A stretch of DNA of 64,000 nt from Selaginella moellendorffii. Lineage: Eukaryota > Streptophyta > Lycopodiopsida > Selaginellales > Selaginellaceae. Position 1 is the first letter of the stretch, and the number at the start of each line of letters is the position of its first letter. The notes beneath the pieces are model-generated. The model saw only the letters and a program-made list of their open reading frames with translations. It was not told where the DNA came from and ran no database searches. The stretch is from positions 800,161 through 864,160 of the forward strand of contig NW_003314340.1 of NCBI RefSeq assembly GCF_000143415.4, read 5' to 3'. Positions 43,581-58,567 of this stretch are shown piece by piece. The position numbers were made by a program, and so were the translations under genes.

Positions 43581-45125
43581 ATGGTTGCTCTAGCTCTAAG
43601 AACTGAATCACCCTGCTGCTCTGGCTCCGACCTCGACAATTCGAGGGCGAGATATCGCTCCAACTTGCTGATTCACAGGTATGGGAAGCTTGGAAACCTG
43701 GAGCTTGCGCGCGAGGCTTTTGAGGCCATCAAGCATCCCAATGTTTTCTCGTGGAACCTTTTCATCGCGGCGTGTATTGACAATGGGAGCTTGCGGGAAG
43801 CAAGAGAGGTGTTTGACAGGATGCCTGCGACGGACAAGGACATTGTGTCCTGGAACACAATGCTGCGTGGGCATTTCCAGCTCGGTAACCTTCGTGAAGC
43901 TATGGCGGTGTTTCAAAAGATGCCGGAGAGGGACGTCGTTTCTTGGACTACTGTCCTTTCTGCAAATGCCCAAGAAGGTCATTTTGAAGTTTCAATTGCC
44001 TTGTTTAACATGATGCCCGTACGTAGCGTGGTCAGCTGGAATACTCTTTTGCAAGCGTACACATTGTTCAAAAAGATGGAAGAGGCTCGCGATTTGTTTC
44101 TCTGCATGCCTTACCGAGATGTTTCAACGTGGAACACAATGATATCTGGAAATGCCGTAGCGGGGCATTGTGCTGAGGCTCAAACATGCTTTAAATCCAT
44201 GCCAGAGATGGACGTGGTTTCATTCACGGCAATGATGAAAGCCTTTGGCGAGGCTGGGGACTTGCAAGGAGCGCAAAAAGTATTTGATTCCTCTCCCGCG
44301 AAGAACATCGTGTGCTGGAGCGCCATGGTAACCGCGTATGCCCAGCGTGGGCATCTGGAAGATGCTAAGTGCCTGTTTGACAGGATGCCTGAATGGAACA
44401 CGGTGGCCTGCTCGGCCTTGATCTCGGCCTACGGCCAACAGTTCCATCTCGAGGCAGCCACGCAGGTGTTCTTCGAATACATGGCCGAGTGGAGCACGGT
44501 TTCCTGCAATGCACTCTTGACCGCTTACTCCAAAAGCCGCCACCTCGAGGCAGCCATACAGATGTTCGACGCCATAGCCTACCGTAATGTGGGATCCTGG
44601 AACTCGCTGCTCGCAGCCTACGCCGATAACGGGAGCCTCGAAAACTCAGCAAAGGTATTTGCAATGATCCCCGACCGCGATCCCGTGTCCTGGAGCTCCA
44701 TGATCACAGCCTACGCTCGATCCGGGCGCTGTAACGAAGCCACCAAAACCACCCAGCTGATGCAGCTCCAAGGCTTCGCGCTGGACAGCATCGCATTCCT
44801 GGGCATCCTCAACGCTTGCAAGCAACGGGGGCTCTTGCGGGAGGCTTACTCGTACCTGGGGCTCATGGTGGCGGAGCACGGCATGGAAGCGTCGGCGGAG
44901 CACTATGGAGCGGTCATCGACGCCCTGGCCGGATCGGGGCTCTTGGGCTGCGCCGAGGAGCTCGCCGCCAGCCTGCCGCTGGGATTGGACGCCGCCGGGT
45001 GCGCGTCACTGCTGGGAGCTTGCCGGATCCACTGGGACGTGAGCCTTGGAAGGCGGGTTGCGCAAAGGATGAGCTCCAGCAGCCCCGCGCTCTACGTAAC
45101 ACTCTCCAATGCATATAGCAGCTGA
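43581..45125 (+). CDS. PPR protein, PLS class, 514 aa
   Basis: One exon. About a dozen PPR units in tandem, mostly short (about 31 residues), with the consensus VSWNTMLRGHFQLGNLREAM followed by VFQKMPERD. The recurring fifth-position W/S-N/T pairs (VVSWNTL, DVSTWNTMIS, NVGSWNSLLAAY) are the S- and P-type motifs. The C-terminal units reach the L2/E start (DSIAFLGILNACKQRGLLRE, SLLGACRIHWDVSLGRRVA) and the protein stops at YVTLSNAYSS, so the E domain is truncated and no DYW domain follows. No obvious transit peptide. By family it binds organellar RNA. The relic upstream is a close paralogue, so this is one of a local PPR cluster. Confidence 0.92.
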   Translation: MVALALRTESPCCSGSDLDNSRARYRSNLLIHRYGKLGNLELAREAFEAIKHPNVFSWNLFIAACIDNGSLREAREVFDRMPATDKDIVSWNTMLRGHFQLGNLREAMAVFQKMPERDVVSWTTVLSANAQEGHFEVSIALFNMMPVRSVVSWNTLLQAYTLFKKMEEARDLFLCMPYRDVSTWNTMISGNAVAGHCAEAQTCFKSMPEMDVVSFTAMMKAFGEAGDLQGAQKVFDSSPAKNIVCWSAMVTAYAQRGHLEDAKCLFDRMPEWNTVACSALISAYGQQFHLEAATQVFFEYMAEWSTVSCNALLTAYSKSRHLEAAIQMFDAIAYRNVGSWNSLLAAYADNGSLENSAKVFAMIPDRDPVSWSSMITAYARSGRCNEATKTTQLMQLQGFALDSIAFLGILNACKQRGLLREAYSYLGLMVAEHGMEASAEHYGAVIDALAGSGLLGCAEELAASLPLGLDAAGCASLLGACRIHWDVSLGRRVAQRMSSSSPALYVTLSNAYSS

Positions 45126-45462
45126 AAATCTCCGCCTGTCAAAAGACTTGAGCGAGAGGGATCTCTGAGCGAGAACTTGAGGCTGTTGCTGCTACTGTTG
45201 GTGGTGATAGTGGTGGAGTGAGAGTGAGAGTTTGCTTCTTCTTGAGCGCCTCCGCCGCCAAAATAAAAACAAAAAAAAAAAAAAAAAAAGGTGGATGTCG
45301 TCACTTGCTTCGTCAAACAAATGCCGAAACACATAAAGGATTGACTTAGTCGCTGAGGGTGAGGAGCACCAACTGTTTAGCCGGCAATTCTTAGCTCGAG
45401 CATCTCTTCTCTATCGTTTTGCCCTATAAATTTCTATTCTCATAGTCGGCGGCGGGCCGACT
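45126..45462. promoter_or_regulatory. Promoter region of the amidohydrolase gene
   Basis: 337 bases without a gene. A TATA-like TATAAAT at 45425-45431 lies 32-38 bases before the ATG of the next gene, so either the 5' UTR is very short or this is not the TATA box. A 19-base A-run lies at about 45271-45289. Confidence 0.45.
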
Positions 45463-47097
45463 ATGTGGTTTCACTCGCTACTCTCCCTTTTGCTGCTAGT
45501 CCCACTGCGATCCATCCGCGCGCACCAAGAATGCCCCTCCTCCTCTGCTGGCGATGCCGCGATCGCAAACTCCACGCTCTCTAGCATCGGCGATGGCGAG
45601 GACATTCGAGAATGGCTGGTTGGAATCCGGCGGCGCATCCACCAGCGCCCAGAGCTGGGCTTCCAAGAGTTTGAGACGAGCGCGCTCATCCGGGCGGAGC
45701 TAGACGCGCTGGGCGTGCCGTACGAGTGGCCGGTGGCGGGCACGGGTGTGGTGGCCACCATCGGTACGGGTGGGCCGCCCATCGTGGCCCTGCGAGCCGA
45801 CATGGACGCCCTCCCTCTCCAGGTAATAAAGCAAATCTTACTTCTCCCGCCTTGGTAAAACTCACGGTAAAAATCTCTCTTTGCGAAGGAGCTGGGCAAT
45901 CCCGAGTACAAGAGCCAGGTGGCCGGTAAAATGCACGCCTGTGGCCACGACGCCCACGTGGCGATGCTGCTGGGTGCCGCGCGACTCCTCTCCCGCCCCG
46001 CCGCGGTACCGCGCGGTACAGTCCGGCTGCTCTTTCAGCCCGCCGAGGAGGGCCTCTACGGCGCCCTGGCCATGGTTGAGGGTGGCGCGCTGGGTGACGC
46101 CCAGGCCATCTTTGGCATCCACGTCACCTCCGAGAGGCCGGTGGGTACCGCCAGCAGCCGCACGGGACCCCTCCTCGCGGGCGCCGGGTTTTTCACCGCT
46201 ACCATCACCGGACGTGGAGGCCACGCCGCCTTGCCGCACAAGACGATAGATCCCATTCTCGCAGCATCGATGGTGGTGGCTAGTCTTCAGCAGCTCGTCT
46301 CCCGCGAATCCAATCCTCTCGAGAGCGAGGTAAACTCTTCACATTTCAATGGTATGACTGTACCGCGCGGTACCGCGTGCTGCACAGGTCGTGTCCGTGA
46401 CGTCCATCCAGACCCCCGACTCTTTCAACGTCATTCCTTCCACGGTGACGCTCAAAGGGACTTTCCGGGGCTACAAGAAAGAAGGCCTCAGGCGACTGAA
46501 AACCAGAATCGAACAGGTTGGTTTCTCGTCCCAGCTTTGCTTGATCTTCCATCTCGATCTTCTCCGCAGCAGATCTTCTCGTCCCAAGTTTGCTTGATCT
46601 TCCATCTCCATCTTCTCGCAACTTTGCTTGATCTTCCATCTAGATCTTCTCGTCCCAAGTTTGCTTGATCTTCCATCTCGATCTTCTCAACTTTGCTTGA
46701 TCTTCCATCGATCTTCTCGGCTTCGCAGGTGATCACCAGCCAAGCTTCCGTGCATCAGTGCTCGGCCAGCATAGATATCAGTAACTTGCAACCCGCCACC
46801 TCCAACGATCCGGAGCTCTACCACTTCTTCCAGGGAGTCGCGAAGGATCTCCTGGGAGAAGACAAAGTGACCGAGATGGAGCCTACCATGGGAGCCGAGG
46901 ACTTTGCTTTCTACTCGGATCACGTCCCAACCATGTTCTTCTTCCTGGGAAGTGGAAACGACGCCAAAGGATTCGACAACCGGCCACACTCCCCATACTT
47001 CGACTTGGACGAGGATGTTCTACCGATTGGAGCGGCCATGCACGCGGCGCTCGCGACAAACTACATTGAAAAGACAGCCACAGTTAGTGACATCTAA
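45463..47097 (+). CDS. IAA-amino acid hydrolase, ILR1-like (peptidase M20D)
   Basis: Four exons, 45463-45822, 45889-46329, 46388-46516 and 46729-47097, give 432 residues. The signal peptide is [20 protein letters not shown], suiting ER entry. M20D hallmarks are [34 protein letters not shown], the metal-binding [48 protein letters not shown] and, at the C-terminus, [19 protein letters not shown] with [18 protein letters not shown]. The conserved Cys and His of CGHD and the following Glu pair are present, so it should be active. The family cleaves auxin-amino-acid conjugates to free IAA; the substrate preference cannot be read from sequence. No KDEL-type ending. Intron 3 is filled by a minisatellite. 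Confidence 0.94.
46527..46725. repeat. Minisatellite in intron 3 of the amidohydrolase gene
   Basis: Four to five units of TTTGCTTGATCTTCCATCT with GATCTTCTC spacers, of variable length. Confidence 0.9.
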
Positions 47098-47278
47098 GTT
47101 AAATTCAAGCGTCGAAACCTCTACAAGAGCCAGCCTTGTCTGGTAAAGAAAAACTATTCACAGAAACTTATATTCAAGTCAGTAACAACCCAAAATCTCC
47201 TCCAGCAACAAAGGAAGTTACCTCGAGCACCAAAGCAGTAGCATAGCTAGATAGATCTACACGAAGGAATCGATGCTT

Positions 47279-50200
47279 TTATAGGTAGACGTGCCGAACG
47301 TCACCCGCGCCAAATCCTACTCCGCAACCCGGGCATTTCCTATGCCTTATTTCCAGATTCCTCTGAATACACGGGTTGCAGAATAGATGGAGGCACTTCG
47401 TAATCGCCACCTGAAACACGGAAAAGAGGCCCTTGAGCAACACAAACAATCGATGAAGGTGAATGTACACGTACCTCTTTCTGTCGGTCGTGGCAAACGC
47501 TACACTTTAGTAGCGTCCTGTATTTGTTTACTTCTTCCTGCAGCTTCTCCACCAGTGCGTTCTCTTGAGCTGTGGTATGCTTGGTTTTCAGTACGGTCAG
47601 TTCATTCTCAAGTCGCTTCTTCTCAAACCTGCAGCAAGCGAATTCAATACAAAAGCCAGTAAATATAGACAGGGTACCTTTCGTTCTCCAGTACTACCAG
47701 GACATCGTTCGTCTTTTCTCCACGTTCTCGGAGCTCTTTGTCAGAAACTTCCAAAGCGGATCTTAACGATTGGACCTCCCTCTCTGCCTCCGCCAATTTG
47801 CGCCGAGCGACCTCCACAGCCGAATTACTGTGCCGAGTCTCATCAGCTGCCTTGGTAAGCTGGTCCAGTTGTAGACGAACCTACACAAGAAATAGAATGT
47901 TAATGTAACGAAAATGACGATAACAATTGAGAAAAACCTGCTCTTCGAAACGAGCAGCCCTTTGCTTTTGCAAGTCGGCTGCAGACGTTGCAAGCTGCAT
48001 CTTCCCAGATATCGACTGTTTCTCAGCAACAAGAGAGGTCTGCAACTGTTTCGCTTTCAAGCTTTCCGCCACAAGCTGTAAGCGGAAAATTAGTCTCATT
48101 TCTAGCTAACGTGAATCTAACAAACCTTTGTATTGTAATCATCCCTTTCGGATATCTGCTGCAAAAGCCTTTGGTTTTGAGTTTGCATGTCTTCATATGC
48201 TTGCCCGATAGTCTGTTTAAAAAGAAAACTACAGACATAAATGTAAGAAAACTAAAAATCTTACCTCGATTTCAGATATGTAAGCATCTCCTTCTTCACT
48301 TTTTGCCTTAATAGTTTCTAGCAGCTCCATCTTATCTCTGAAAAACAGTGTAAGAATGTCTAAAAGTTAAAAAGTGCCACAATGAACCTGTCAGAAACAT
48401 CCAAGCGTTCACGAAGTTCAGCAATTTCTGCTTCAGCTGCCGCAAGTCTTTGCTGGCAGGCGGCCTCCGCCTCATTCGCTGTCTTTACGCGAAGTTCAAG
48501 GCTGTGTTCATCCAAGGCCTCCTGTAAACGTTGTATTTGGGCTCGAGCTCTACATTCTGATTGCTGTATTTCTAGAATATCCCTGCAGAGAAAGCACCAG
48601 ATTAACAAGCTTTTGAAGAAAGAGAGTTGAAGGGCAACAGCACACCTGCTTTCTATTGACTCCTTTTCATACATATCTAGTATAAGCTTCAACTCCTGCT
48701 CGCTTTCTTTGAGAACGCGAATCTGTAATCGACCAATACCTTAAGAATCTGACGAAAGATAGCAGAACTGACCTCTTCTTTGAACACGTCTGCCTCAATA
48801 GCCTGATCTGCTAGCTTCTTCGAAAGATTTTTAAACTCGAATTTCTGTCAAAACGTTTATATATAAAGGATTCTTGTAATCATAGAGAATAGTACCTTTC
48901 TTTCAAGAACCGCTGCCATAGAATGGGAGTCTGCTCGAAGACTGCACACTTCATGGGCAGCATCTTTGTATTTGTTAAGCTGCAGTTGCATCATCCCCAT
49001 CTCCTTGTGAAGTGTACTTATCATTAGCTTGAGCTCCGCAACAGTGTCCTTTCTTCCTGAGGTTATAAAAAAGAATAAGCGATCACAGGAAGGTCCCAAA
49101 ACTCATACCAGAAAGCTGATTTAATTCTTCGACTCTTAGCTGTAAATCATCTCTATCGGCCATACATTGTTGTAACTTCGCCTCCAAAGCTGTGATCCTC
49201 GATTCCGCAACAGCTACGTCCCTCCGGGCAGCTTCTCCAGCTTCAGCTTTCAGGCTCACTTCTTTCTCGTGTCGTAATGCACTATCACGCTCAGCCTACA
49301 GCAGAGTTCTGGCACTTCAACACACTGGAAAATGGATGCCAGTCGGAATGACTTCTTATGTAGCTAGAAAAACGAGTTCTCACCTGAAACCGTTCCGCAT
49401 TTGCTTGGCATCGGTCGAGTTCCGCCTTGAAGAACTTCAACTGATCTTGCAGTAGGAGGTAGGGCCTCGACGATATAACCCGTTGCTCGTCAATATGAGA
49501 ATCCTGTGGGTGTGAATTCAGTGCCACTGAATATAGCATAACAAAGTAATGCGGAAACCTGTAATCGGCGTAGTTGCTCTGCCAGATTGAGATTCTTTTG
49601 ATGTGCCTCTTGAAGATCAACGAGCCGGCACTCCGATAAAGCCTGAAATCAAAGCAGTAAGAAACTGAGAACCAACACGTTGGACATACCTTAGTTCTTT
49701 CTAAAAGTTCTTCAAGATCTCTAATATCTTTCGACGTCTTATACACTCCACCCTTTTCTCCTGGTTCTTTTGTCACGGCACCAGGTGTTGGCGGCCCTGG
49801 TGGCAAATCTTTCTGATTCCTTAAAGCAGCAGCGAGCTTTCGCCTACTCGTGTCCAGTTCTGCTAGCGTATCTTCGAGCTCACCTGAAAGATGCCGACCC
49901 TCAGCGTAGCACTAAAACATATAAAAACTAGCTTACCAGTTAATCTTCCTATTTCAGCTCGATCCTTCAAGCGGGAATCCTCCATAGCCGTCATTGCAGA
50001 GCTAATTTCTTTATGCTTGAGATGGAGTGCTTCCATCGCTGTTCTCAAACTTTGAGTTTCAACCAGCAAATCATCATGAGCCTTTTGAAGGGCCTTTCCA
50101 GCAACTGAACAATGAAAGCATAAAAAACTGGACAAACACCACTTGAGATACATACCATCAGAAGATAGTTGATTCTTTAACATGGAGGTGAGCTCGTCAT

Positions 50201-50925
50201 GCTTAGCGCGTTGGGATTGAATAACCTGCACTATGTAGCTCATCGTTTTCACAGTGGAGGCCCTTCTGCTGTTTAAAGCCGCATCGAGGGTGTCACCTTC
50301 CGTAGATGCTGAGGAGCGAACTAAGCGCTGTAAAAAAGTTTCCTCCGGAATTACGGACGATGTATCCGGCTTATCTGCAACTGAACGGCATTTGTCAGCC
50401 TATCCATGTAACTGGAATATTTCTTACCACTTGACACTGGCGGCGCTACCTCCAGCACCGGTACCTCGGTAGTACCATCAGGATGAGCATTTACGGCTAG
50501 TAGCTCCAAGTCATCCACTAGCTATAGAAAAGAACGAGTCAGACATAGAAACCAAACAAACAACAATGAAAGATAAAAGGGACTGCTTACCTCCTTCCAG
50601 CACCTATTCACCGAAATAAGCGTCTCATCAAAAGAAGTTTGCTTTGATTTAAGCTGGTTGAACTTATCCTCCAGAGCGTGTATCTCACTTCTTTGAGCGT
50701 CAAGCTTCTGAGCGAGTTGCTGGTTTTGGTACTGAAGCATTCCCGGGTCCGCCTATACATGCACAAAGAAGCATTAGAAAAGAAGAAAGACCAACAATAA
50801 GAAGACCAAACCTTTCTCTCCTCTAAAACTGGAGCCATGGGCTGCTGCTTCTTTGGCGGTGGCGAGAGAGACGTGTGATTGTTGGAATGCCTTCGCTTGC
50901 GCTCCGACTCCTCAGTGCTACCCAT
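47279..50925 (-). CDS. HUB1: E3 ubiquitin ligase HUB1/HUB2 (BRE1-like) for histone H2B
   Basis: Nineteen exons: 50812-50925, 50591-50752, 50428-50521, 50156-50380, 49937-50104, 49690-49883, 49559-49642, 49384-49503, 49109-49295, 48896-49056, 48773-48844, 48646-48722, 48388-48582, 48265-48337, 48126-48212, 47938-48075, 47678-47880, 47475-47628, 47279-47410; total 879 residues, the family length. The start MGSTEESERKRRHSNNH matches plant HUB proteins; the open frame continues upstream but is not conserved. Long coiled-coil segments (for example EEAKLQ-type heptads, ELRVKTANEAEAACQQRLAA) lead to a C-terminal C3HC4 RING: CSVCHDRQKEVAITKCLHLF, CNPCIQRN, KCPGCGVGFG, ending VRHVYL. HUB monoubiquitinates H2B in the nucleus, opening chromatin for elongation. 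All introns are GT-AG. HUB2 is an equally good name. Confidence 0.96.
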
Positions 50926-51864
50926 TCGGCTCCCACTACCCCTACTGGTACCTGCGTTGCTCGGACTGGCGGCGCTACTCCTCCAAGCAGCCTCATCAAT
51001 CGCCAGTGGCGACTTGGCCACCGACGACCGAAGCGCTTCCACAGACGGCTCCAGGGCGGCGAAAGCGAGACAAGATTTCGACAGTCTCCTCAAGCGCCAT
51101 ACCCTACCTCAAGCCCTAGCTATGGCGCCGCAGCGCCATGCCGCCGGCGACTACTCCGGGCAAAGCGCCATTCCCGTGCTGGAGCGCTACCCTAGGGTCG
51201 GAATGGCTATGGCGCCGCCGCCGCCCAACCAATACAGATGGAAAATGAATGAAGGAAAGAATTCCAATCCCCTCTAAGTCTCTGCTTGCATGAATTGCCC
51301 GCCCGTCACGCGCCGTTGATCTGCGGGCATCCAACACTCACAAACGCGCCACGACAAATGTGAAGGACTTTGAAGGGCGTTACCGGCAATGCTTCTATTT
51401 CCATTCCAGAATGAACTATGCCCTCCATCGCCGGAGAGATTTTTCTGGCAGCCACGTGGCACAACCCTCGCGGTCCAAATTAGGTTACGCGTTTCCCAGA
51501 TTGCAGCCGCTAGCTCCAACGGTCCCGATTCGCGGGAGCCATCGTTTATATGGACCATCGGGGATTAGGGTTCTTCGTGGTCTGTGATGATCTCTCTTGT
51601 GGCGAGTTGCGAGTAGAGACGATGCCTTGCCTCGCGCAAGGGAACCCATTCATCTCCTCGCATCTCTGTGAATCGCCCATCCTCTATTTCTGAGACCCTA
51701 AAATCTCCTTTGTGGAATTCGATTTTTTTTCTCACGGACAGATGATGAATCCATGTAAGGTCTCGTTCGTCTGAGTGAAAAGCTCTCGCGCTTTTCCTGA
51801 CGACAACGATTTATATCACCACCCATAGACTGATGTCCGCGTTTTTTCGATCTAGATTTCGCTC
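50926..51864. other. Intergenic between HUB and Tha4
   Basis: HUB 5' UTR/promoter and Tha4 3' flank (both minus). The HUB frame stays open to about 51093 but begins within GC-rich UTR. No other gene. Confidence 0.55.
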
Positions 51865-52457
51865 TCACACCTCGACATTCTCCTTGGCCGTTGTCTTCTT
51901 CACTGCTTCGGTTTCTTCCGAGGATCCGGGAACTTTTTCTTCTTCCTCGGCGGATTTCTTCGCTGTGAGCTCGGTCTGGAATTCGTCCGCTGCCTGCCCA
52001 TGACAACAAAACCAAATGAGGCCGCGAGATTCACGAAAAGATCTCTTTTTTACTTGTTGGAAGCTCTTGACAGTCTTGCCGAGGCTCTTCCCAATCTCTG
52101 GGAGCTTCTTGGGCCCAAAAACCAGCGCCGCCACTCCGGCGATCACGACGAGCTCGGGCACGCCCAGCCCAAACAGCGCCATCACTCTGGCAGTCCGTCT
52201 CGTTGCTAGCATCGAATTGACGCCCCGCGCTCTCAGCCGCAGCACGCCATCGCCGAAAACCTCACGAGACGTCAACGAAGCTCCTGCGCCATGACAATCC
52301 AATTCGAATCCTTCGTTTCATCCAATCGTTTTCGATCGAATTTACCTGGAACAAATGCGCTCGCTGGCGCATTGCATCGCGCCGCTGACGGCAATGGCGT
52401 GCTCCTCGCGATCGCAGCGGCAGGCCGGGCTTGGATTGGCAACACCGCCATCGCCAT
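51865..52457 (-). CDS. THA4: Thylakoid twin-arginine translocase subunit TatA/Tha4
   Basis: Three exons, 52346-52457, 52054-52283 and 51865-51993, give 156 residues. The first ~75 residues are a Ser/Arg/Ala-rich transit peptide (MAMAVLPIQARPAAAIARST onward). The mature part begins MALFGLGVPELVVIAGVAAL and continues VFGPKKLPEIGKSLGKTVKS: a single N-terminal transmembrane helix with the conserved Glu after P (PELVVI), the FGP hinge and an amphipathic helix, as in TatA/Tha4. The acidic C-tail ends TAKENVEV. It forms the protein-conducting part of the delta-pH (cpTat) pathway with Hcf106 and cpTatC. Hcf106 (TatB) is the other candidate, but it normally has a longer tail. Confidence 0.93.
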
Positions 52458-52462
52458 CGCTA

Positions 52463-52471
52463 AAACCCTAG
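52463..52471. promoter_or_regulatory. Telo box upstream of Tha4
   Basis: AAACCCTAG six bases beyond the Tha4 ATG (on its 5' side). Confidence 0.45.
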
Positions 52472-52541
52472 AATATTATCCCCGCGCCATTAGACCGCCA
52501 TCAGCTTAGAGGAGAGAGAAAACGCTACACATGGAACACGA

Positions 52542-52624
52542 GCTAGCTTGCCCGAGAGGTCCAAGGGGGGTGACTTAAGATCACCTGCACGTAGTGCGCG
52601 TGGGTTCGAACCCCACAGCTAGCA
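52542..52624 (+). tRNA. trnL-UAA: tRNA-Leu (anticodon UAA)
   Basis: A 7-bp acceptor stem pairs GCTAGCT with AGCTAGC, discriminator A at 52624. The anticodon stem GGTGA/TCACC encloses loop CTTAAGA with anticodon TAA at 52576-52578. A long variable arm (TGCACGTAGTGCGCG) marks a class II tRNA, and the T-arm is GTGGGTTCGAACCCCAC. B box GGTTCGAACCC. It lies between the divergent Tha4 and F2KP genes. No intron. Confidence 0.93.
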
Positions 52625-52761
52625 AGATTTTGGAAATTTGAATCGATCACAAAACCTCCTTACTCACAGGTTCCTCTCCCGCGAATCGATCGCAAGACCT
52701 CCTTCACTATTCCAACGAATAGATTTGAGGAGCATTTTCAATGTGACTAGGGTTGGCGGGA

Positions 52762-56189
<3,428 letters not shown>

Positions 56190-56274
56190 TGTATAATGTA
56201 TAGGGGCCATTGTTTACTATCACAGTGGAGAAAATTTGGTTTCTATGGTTTGGTTTTGATTGATTAGCATGGTT

Positions 56275-56358
56275 CCGACCTTAGCTCAGTTGGTAGAGCG
56301 GAGGACTGTAGTGCTCACAGACATCCTTAGGTCGCTGGTTCGATTCCGGCAGGTCGGA
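56275..56358 (+). tRNA. trnY-GUA: tRNA-Tyr (anticodon GUA) with 11-bp intron
   Basis: The acceptor stem pairs CCGACCT with AGGTCGG, discriminator A at 56358; D arm TAGCTCAGTTGGTAGAGC; anticodon GTA at 56308-56310 in loop CTGTAGA; the intron TGCTCACAGAC (56312-56322) sits one base 3' of the anticodon, as in all plant nuclear tRNA-Tyr genes. T-arm CTGGTTCGATTCCGG. A T-rich tract TCTTTTCTTTTTC after the gene suits a Pol III terminator. It lies 85 bases after the F2KP stop. Confidence 0.95.
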
Positions 56359-56365
56359 CACTCTT

Positions 56366-56376
56366 TTCTTTTTCGC
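56366..56376 (+). terminator. Pol III termination tract of tRNA-Tyr
   Basis: CTTTTCTTTTT run directly 3' of the tRNA. Confidence 0.6.
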
Positions 56377-56876
56377 TCCTCTGTAAAGCTTTGATCCACG
56401 CCTTGTGTTTTTTTTCTTGGTGTGGCTATATTTCATTTTGGGAGGGAGAGAGCGCGAGCGTTTTGTGGCGGCCAAATGCAAGAACGATCTTCCTCTTCCT
56501 CGTCTTCGTCTTCGCGCTGGTGTTGTGGAGCCGCACCCGCCGCTAGAGAGGAAGATCACGAATCAGGTGAGGCATTCTTTCTTCCGGATCGCGCTGTTCT
56601 TGTTCTTGATCTCGGCTTTCTTGCTCGAATTCTTGCCAGACATGGCGGCGGCGCAGTCGCAGAAGTGGAGCTACTTCTCTAACAAACCGCAGTGAGTGGT
56701 AGTGTGGATTTGTGAGCGCTTCCAGCTAGCGGCATTTCCTTTTCCTTGGATTTCTTCCTCTCCTTTTTCTTTCTCCTCTCGAAATATCCCAGCGCGGGGC
56801 TTGCTAGAGCGGAAATCTCTCCTCTTTCTCCCTGTGTGTGCTTCGTTTTGCAAGAAATTCTCGCGGACTGACTAAA

Positions 56877-57978
56877 ATGGGTGGATCTGCATTGGAATCG
56901 CTGGGCAAAAGCCTCAAAGAGACGCTCCACAAGGCCTCCTCGGACAGCGACAAGCGGCGGCTCACGGCGGACATGCAGAAGCTAGTGTGGGCGCAGCAGC
57001 GCCAGGAGCCAGCGGCGCCGCCACCGCCACCGCCAGGAACCACCGACGCCGCCAGCGATCCCGACCAAAACGACGAGATGGTTAAGGCGGTGGACAGCAT
57101 CCAGGCCAAGGAGGAGGAGATCGAGAAGCGCAAGGCCGAGGTCCACCAGAGGGTCCAGGCAAAGCTTAGCAAAGTGGAGCTGGAAGCTCGCAGCTTGGAC
57201 AACCTCCGCCGGGTAAGAAAGCTGGAAATCCTCCCTTCCTTCTCTTCGTCACTCTTCTACTCTTCTTGGAGTTGGAAAAGTTCTAAAGTTTTTCATACTC
57301 TTCTAGAAAGCTGGAAATCCTCTCTTCCTCCTCTTCGTTCGTTCTAAAGTCCTCAAGTTTTCATACTCTTCTACTGTTCTTGGAGTTGGAAAAGTTCTAA
57401 ATTTTTTCATACTCTTCTTCTCTTCTAGAAAGCTGGAAATCCTTTGCTTCTCTTCGTTCGTTCTAAAGTTCTCAAGTTTCCATACTCTTCTACTCTTCTA
57501 GGAGTTGGAAAAGTTCTAAAGTTCTTTGGGACTCTTTTCTTCCAGGAGTTGGAAAATCTCGAGGATCCGACGAGGAAGGAAGTCGGGGAGATCCGCAAGA
57601 AGATTGAGGCGGTGGACCGGGAGCTCAAGCCGCTCAAGCAGCAGTTTGACAAGAAGGTACTCGTTTCCTCCCTTCCTTTTCTTGCTCCTTGTGTGCGCTT
57701 GGTTTGCCGAGGATCCATGCTACAATGTGTGCAGGAAAAGGAGTTTAAAGATGCCTCCAAGGCCCTCGACGACAAGGTGAAGCTCAAGGCCTCGCTCGTG
57801 AGCAAATTGATGGAGGTAAAGTTCTTGGTTGTCTCTTCTCACAACTTTTACAAGCCCGAGCTCGTTCTTCCAGGTTGTGACCGAGAGCGAGGCCGTGAGG
57901 ATGAAGAAGCTCAACGAGCTCTCCAAGAGCTTCGATGATATGGACACCGCCGCGCTCGTTGCCAGTGGTGGAGCTTGA
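56877..57978 (+). CDS. RAB6-interacting golgin-like protein (DUF662)
   Basis: Four exons, 56877-57212, 57546-57656, 57735-57815 and 57874-57978, give 210 residues. A short Gly/Ser/Pro-rich N-terminus (MGGSALESLGKSLKETLHKA) precedes a long coiled coil: VDSIQAKEEEIEKRKAEVHQ, ELENLEDPTRKEVGEIRKKI, VDRELKPLKQQFDKKEKEFK, DKVKLKASLVSKLME and VVTESEAVRMKKLNELSKSF. This is the plant family often annotated as RAB6-interacting golgin or DUF662. Its role at the Golgi is inferred from the name-giving animal protein only. Intron 1 (333 bp) is packed with repeats that resemble the start of exon 2. Confidence 0.88.
57213..57545. repeat. Tandem repeats in golgin-like intron 1
   Basis: Three degenerate units of about 105 bp, each with GAAAGCTGGAAATCCT, CATACTCTTCTA and GGAGTTGGAAAAGTTCTAAA. 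The last element mimics the exon 2 start GAGTTGGAAAATCTCGAG. Confidence 0.9.
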
Positions 57979-58567
57979 GATCCACTCTCGAGCTCGCAAA
58001 TCCACGAACTCACAAACACTTCATAGGTGAAGATACTACACACACACACACACACACACTTACTCGTCGCAAATTCCTTCCTTTTTTTCTCGCTTTCACT
58101 TCTCCTTGCTTTGGCGGATTACATACATAGCTCGTGATCAAGATCAAGAAAAAAAAAAGAAAAAAAAAAAAAAGCCGCAGCGATTTTGTTGGTGTTTTCC
58201 TTTTTGTGATACGGAGCCTGGCTGCACTCCTCCTTTCGCGTCTGTGACACACAAACTTTATCATACAGTAAGAAAGAAATGCCCAGACGTTTCCAAAGTG
58301 TGGATTTTTTTGTTTCTTCCTTGTCACTGGAATGGAATCTAGCTTGCTTGGATGGAGATAGATCCTTGCCGTGTTCTTCAGTCTAGTTTTGGATCTTATC
58401 TTCCAACTTTCCTGGAGAGCTGGAGATCTTTGCTATGTTCTTCAGTCTAGTTTTGGAAGATAGATCGTTGCTAAGTTCTTCAGCCTAGTTTGATCTTATC
58501 TTCCAACTTTTATGGATTAAGTTTGCTCGATTCTTCCTGGAGAGTTTAACAAAGAGCCAGAGAGAAT
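57979..58567. other. Convergent 3' flanks with simple repeats
   Basis: Between the golgin-like and RPB8 stops. It holds (CA)n at 58037-58058, an A-rich run at 58147-58173 and three degenerate copies of GTTCTTCAGTCTAGTTTTGG (58372-58490). No gene. Confidence 0.6.

Noticed and set aside
50926-51093. Upstream extension of the HUB frame
   Set aside because: Not conserved in HUB proteins as I know them; the conserved start is MGST at 50925 and the upstream part is low-complexity GC-rich leader.
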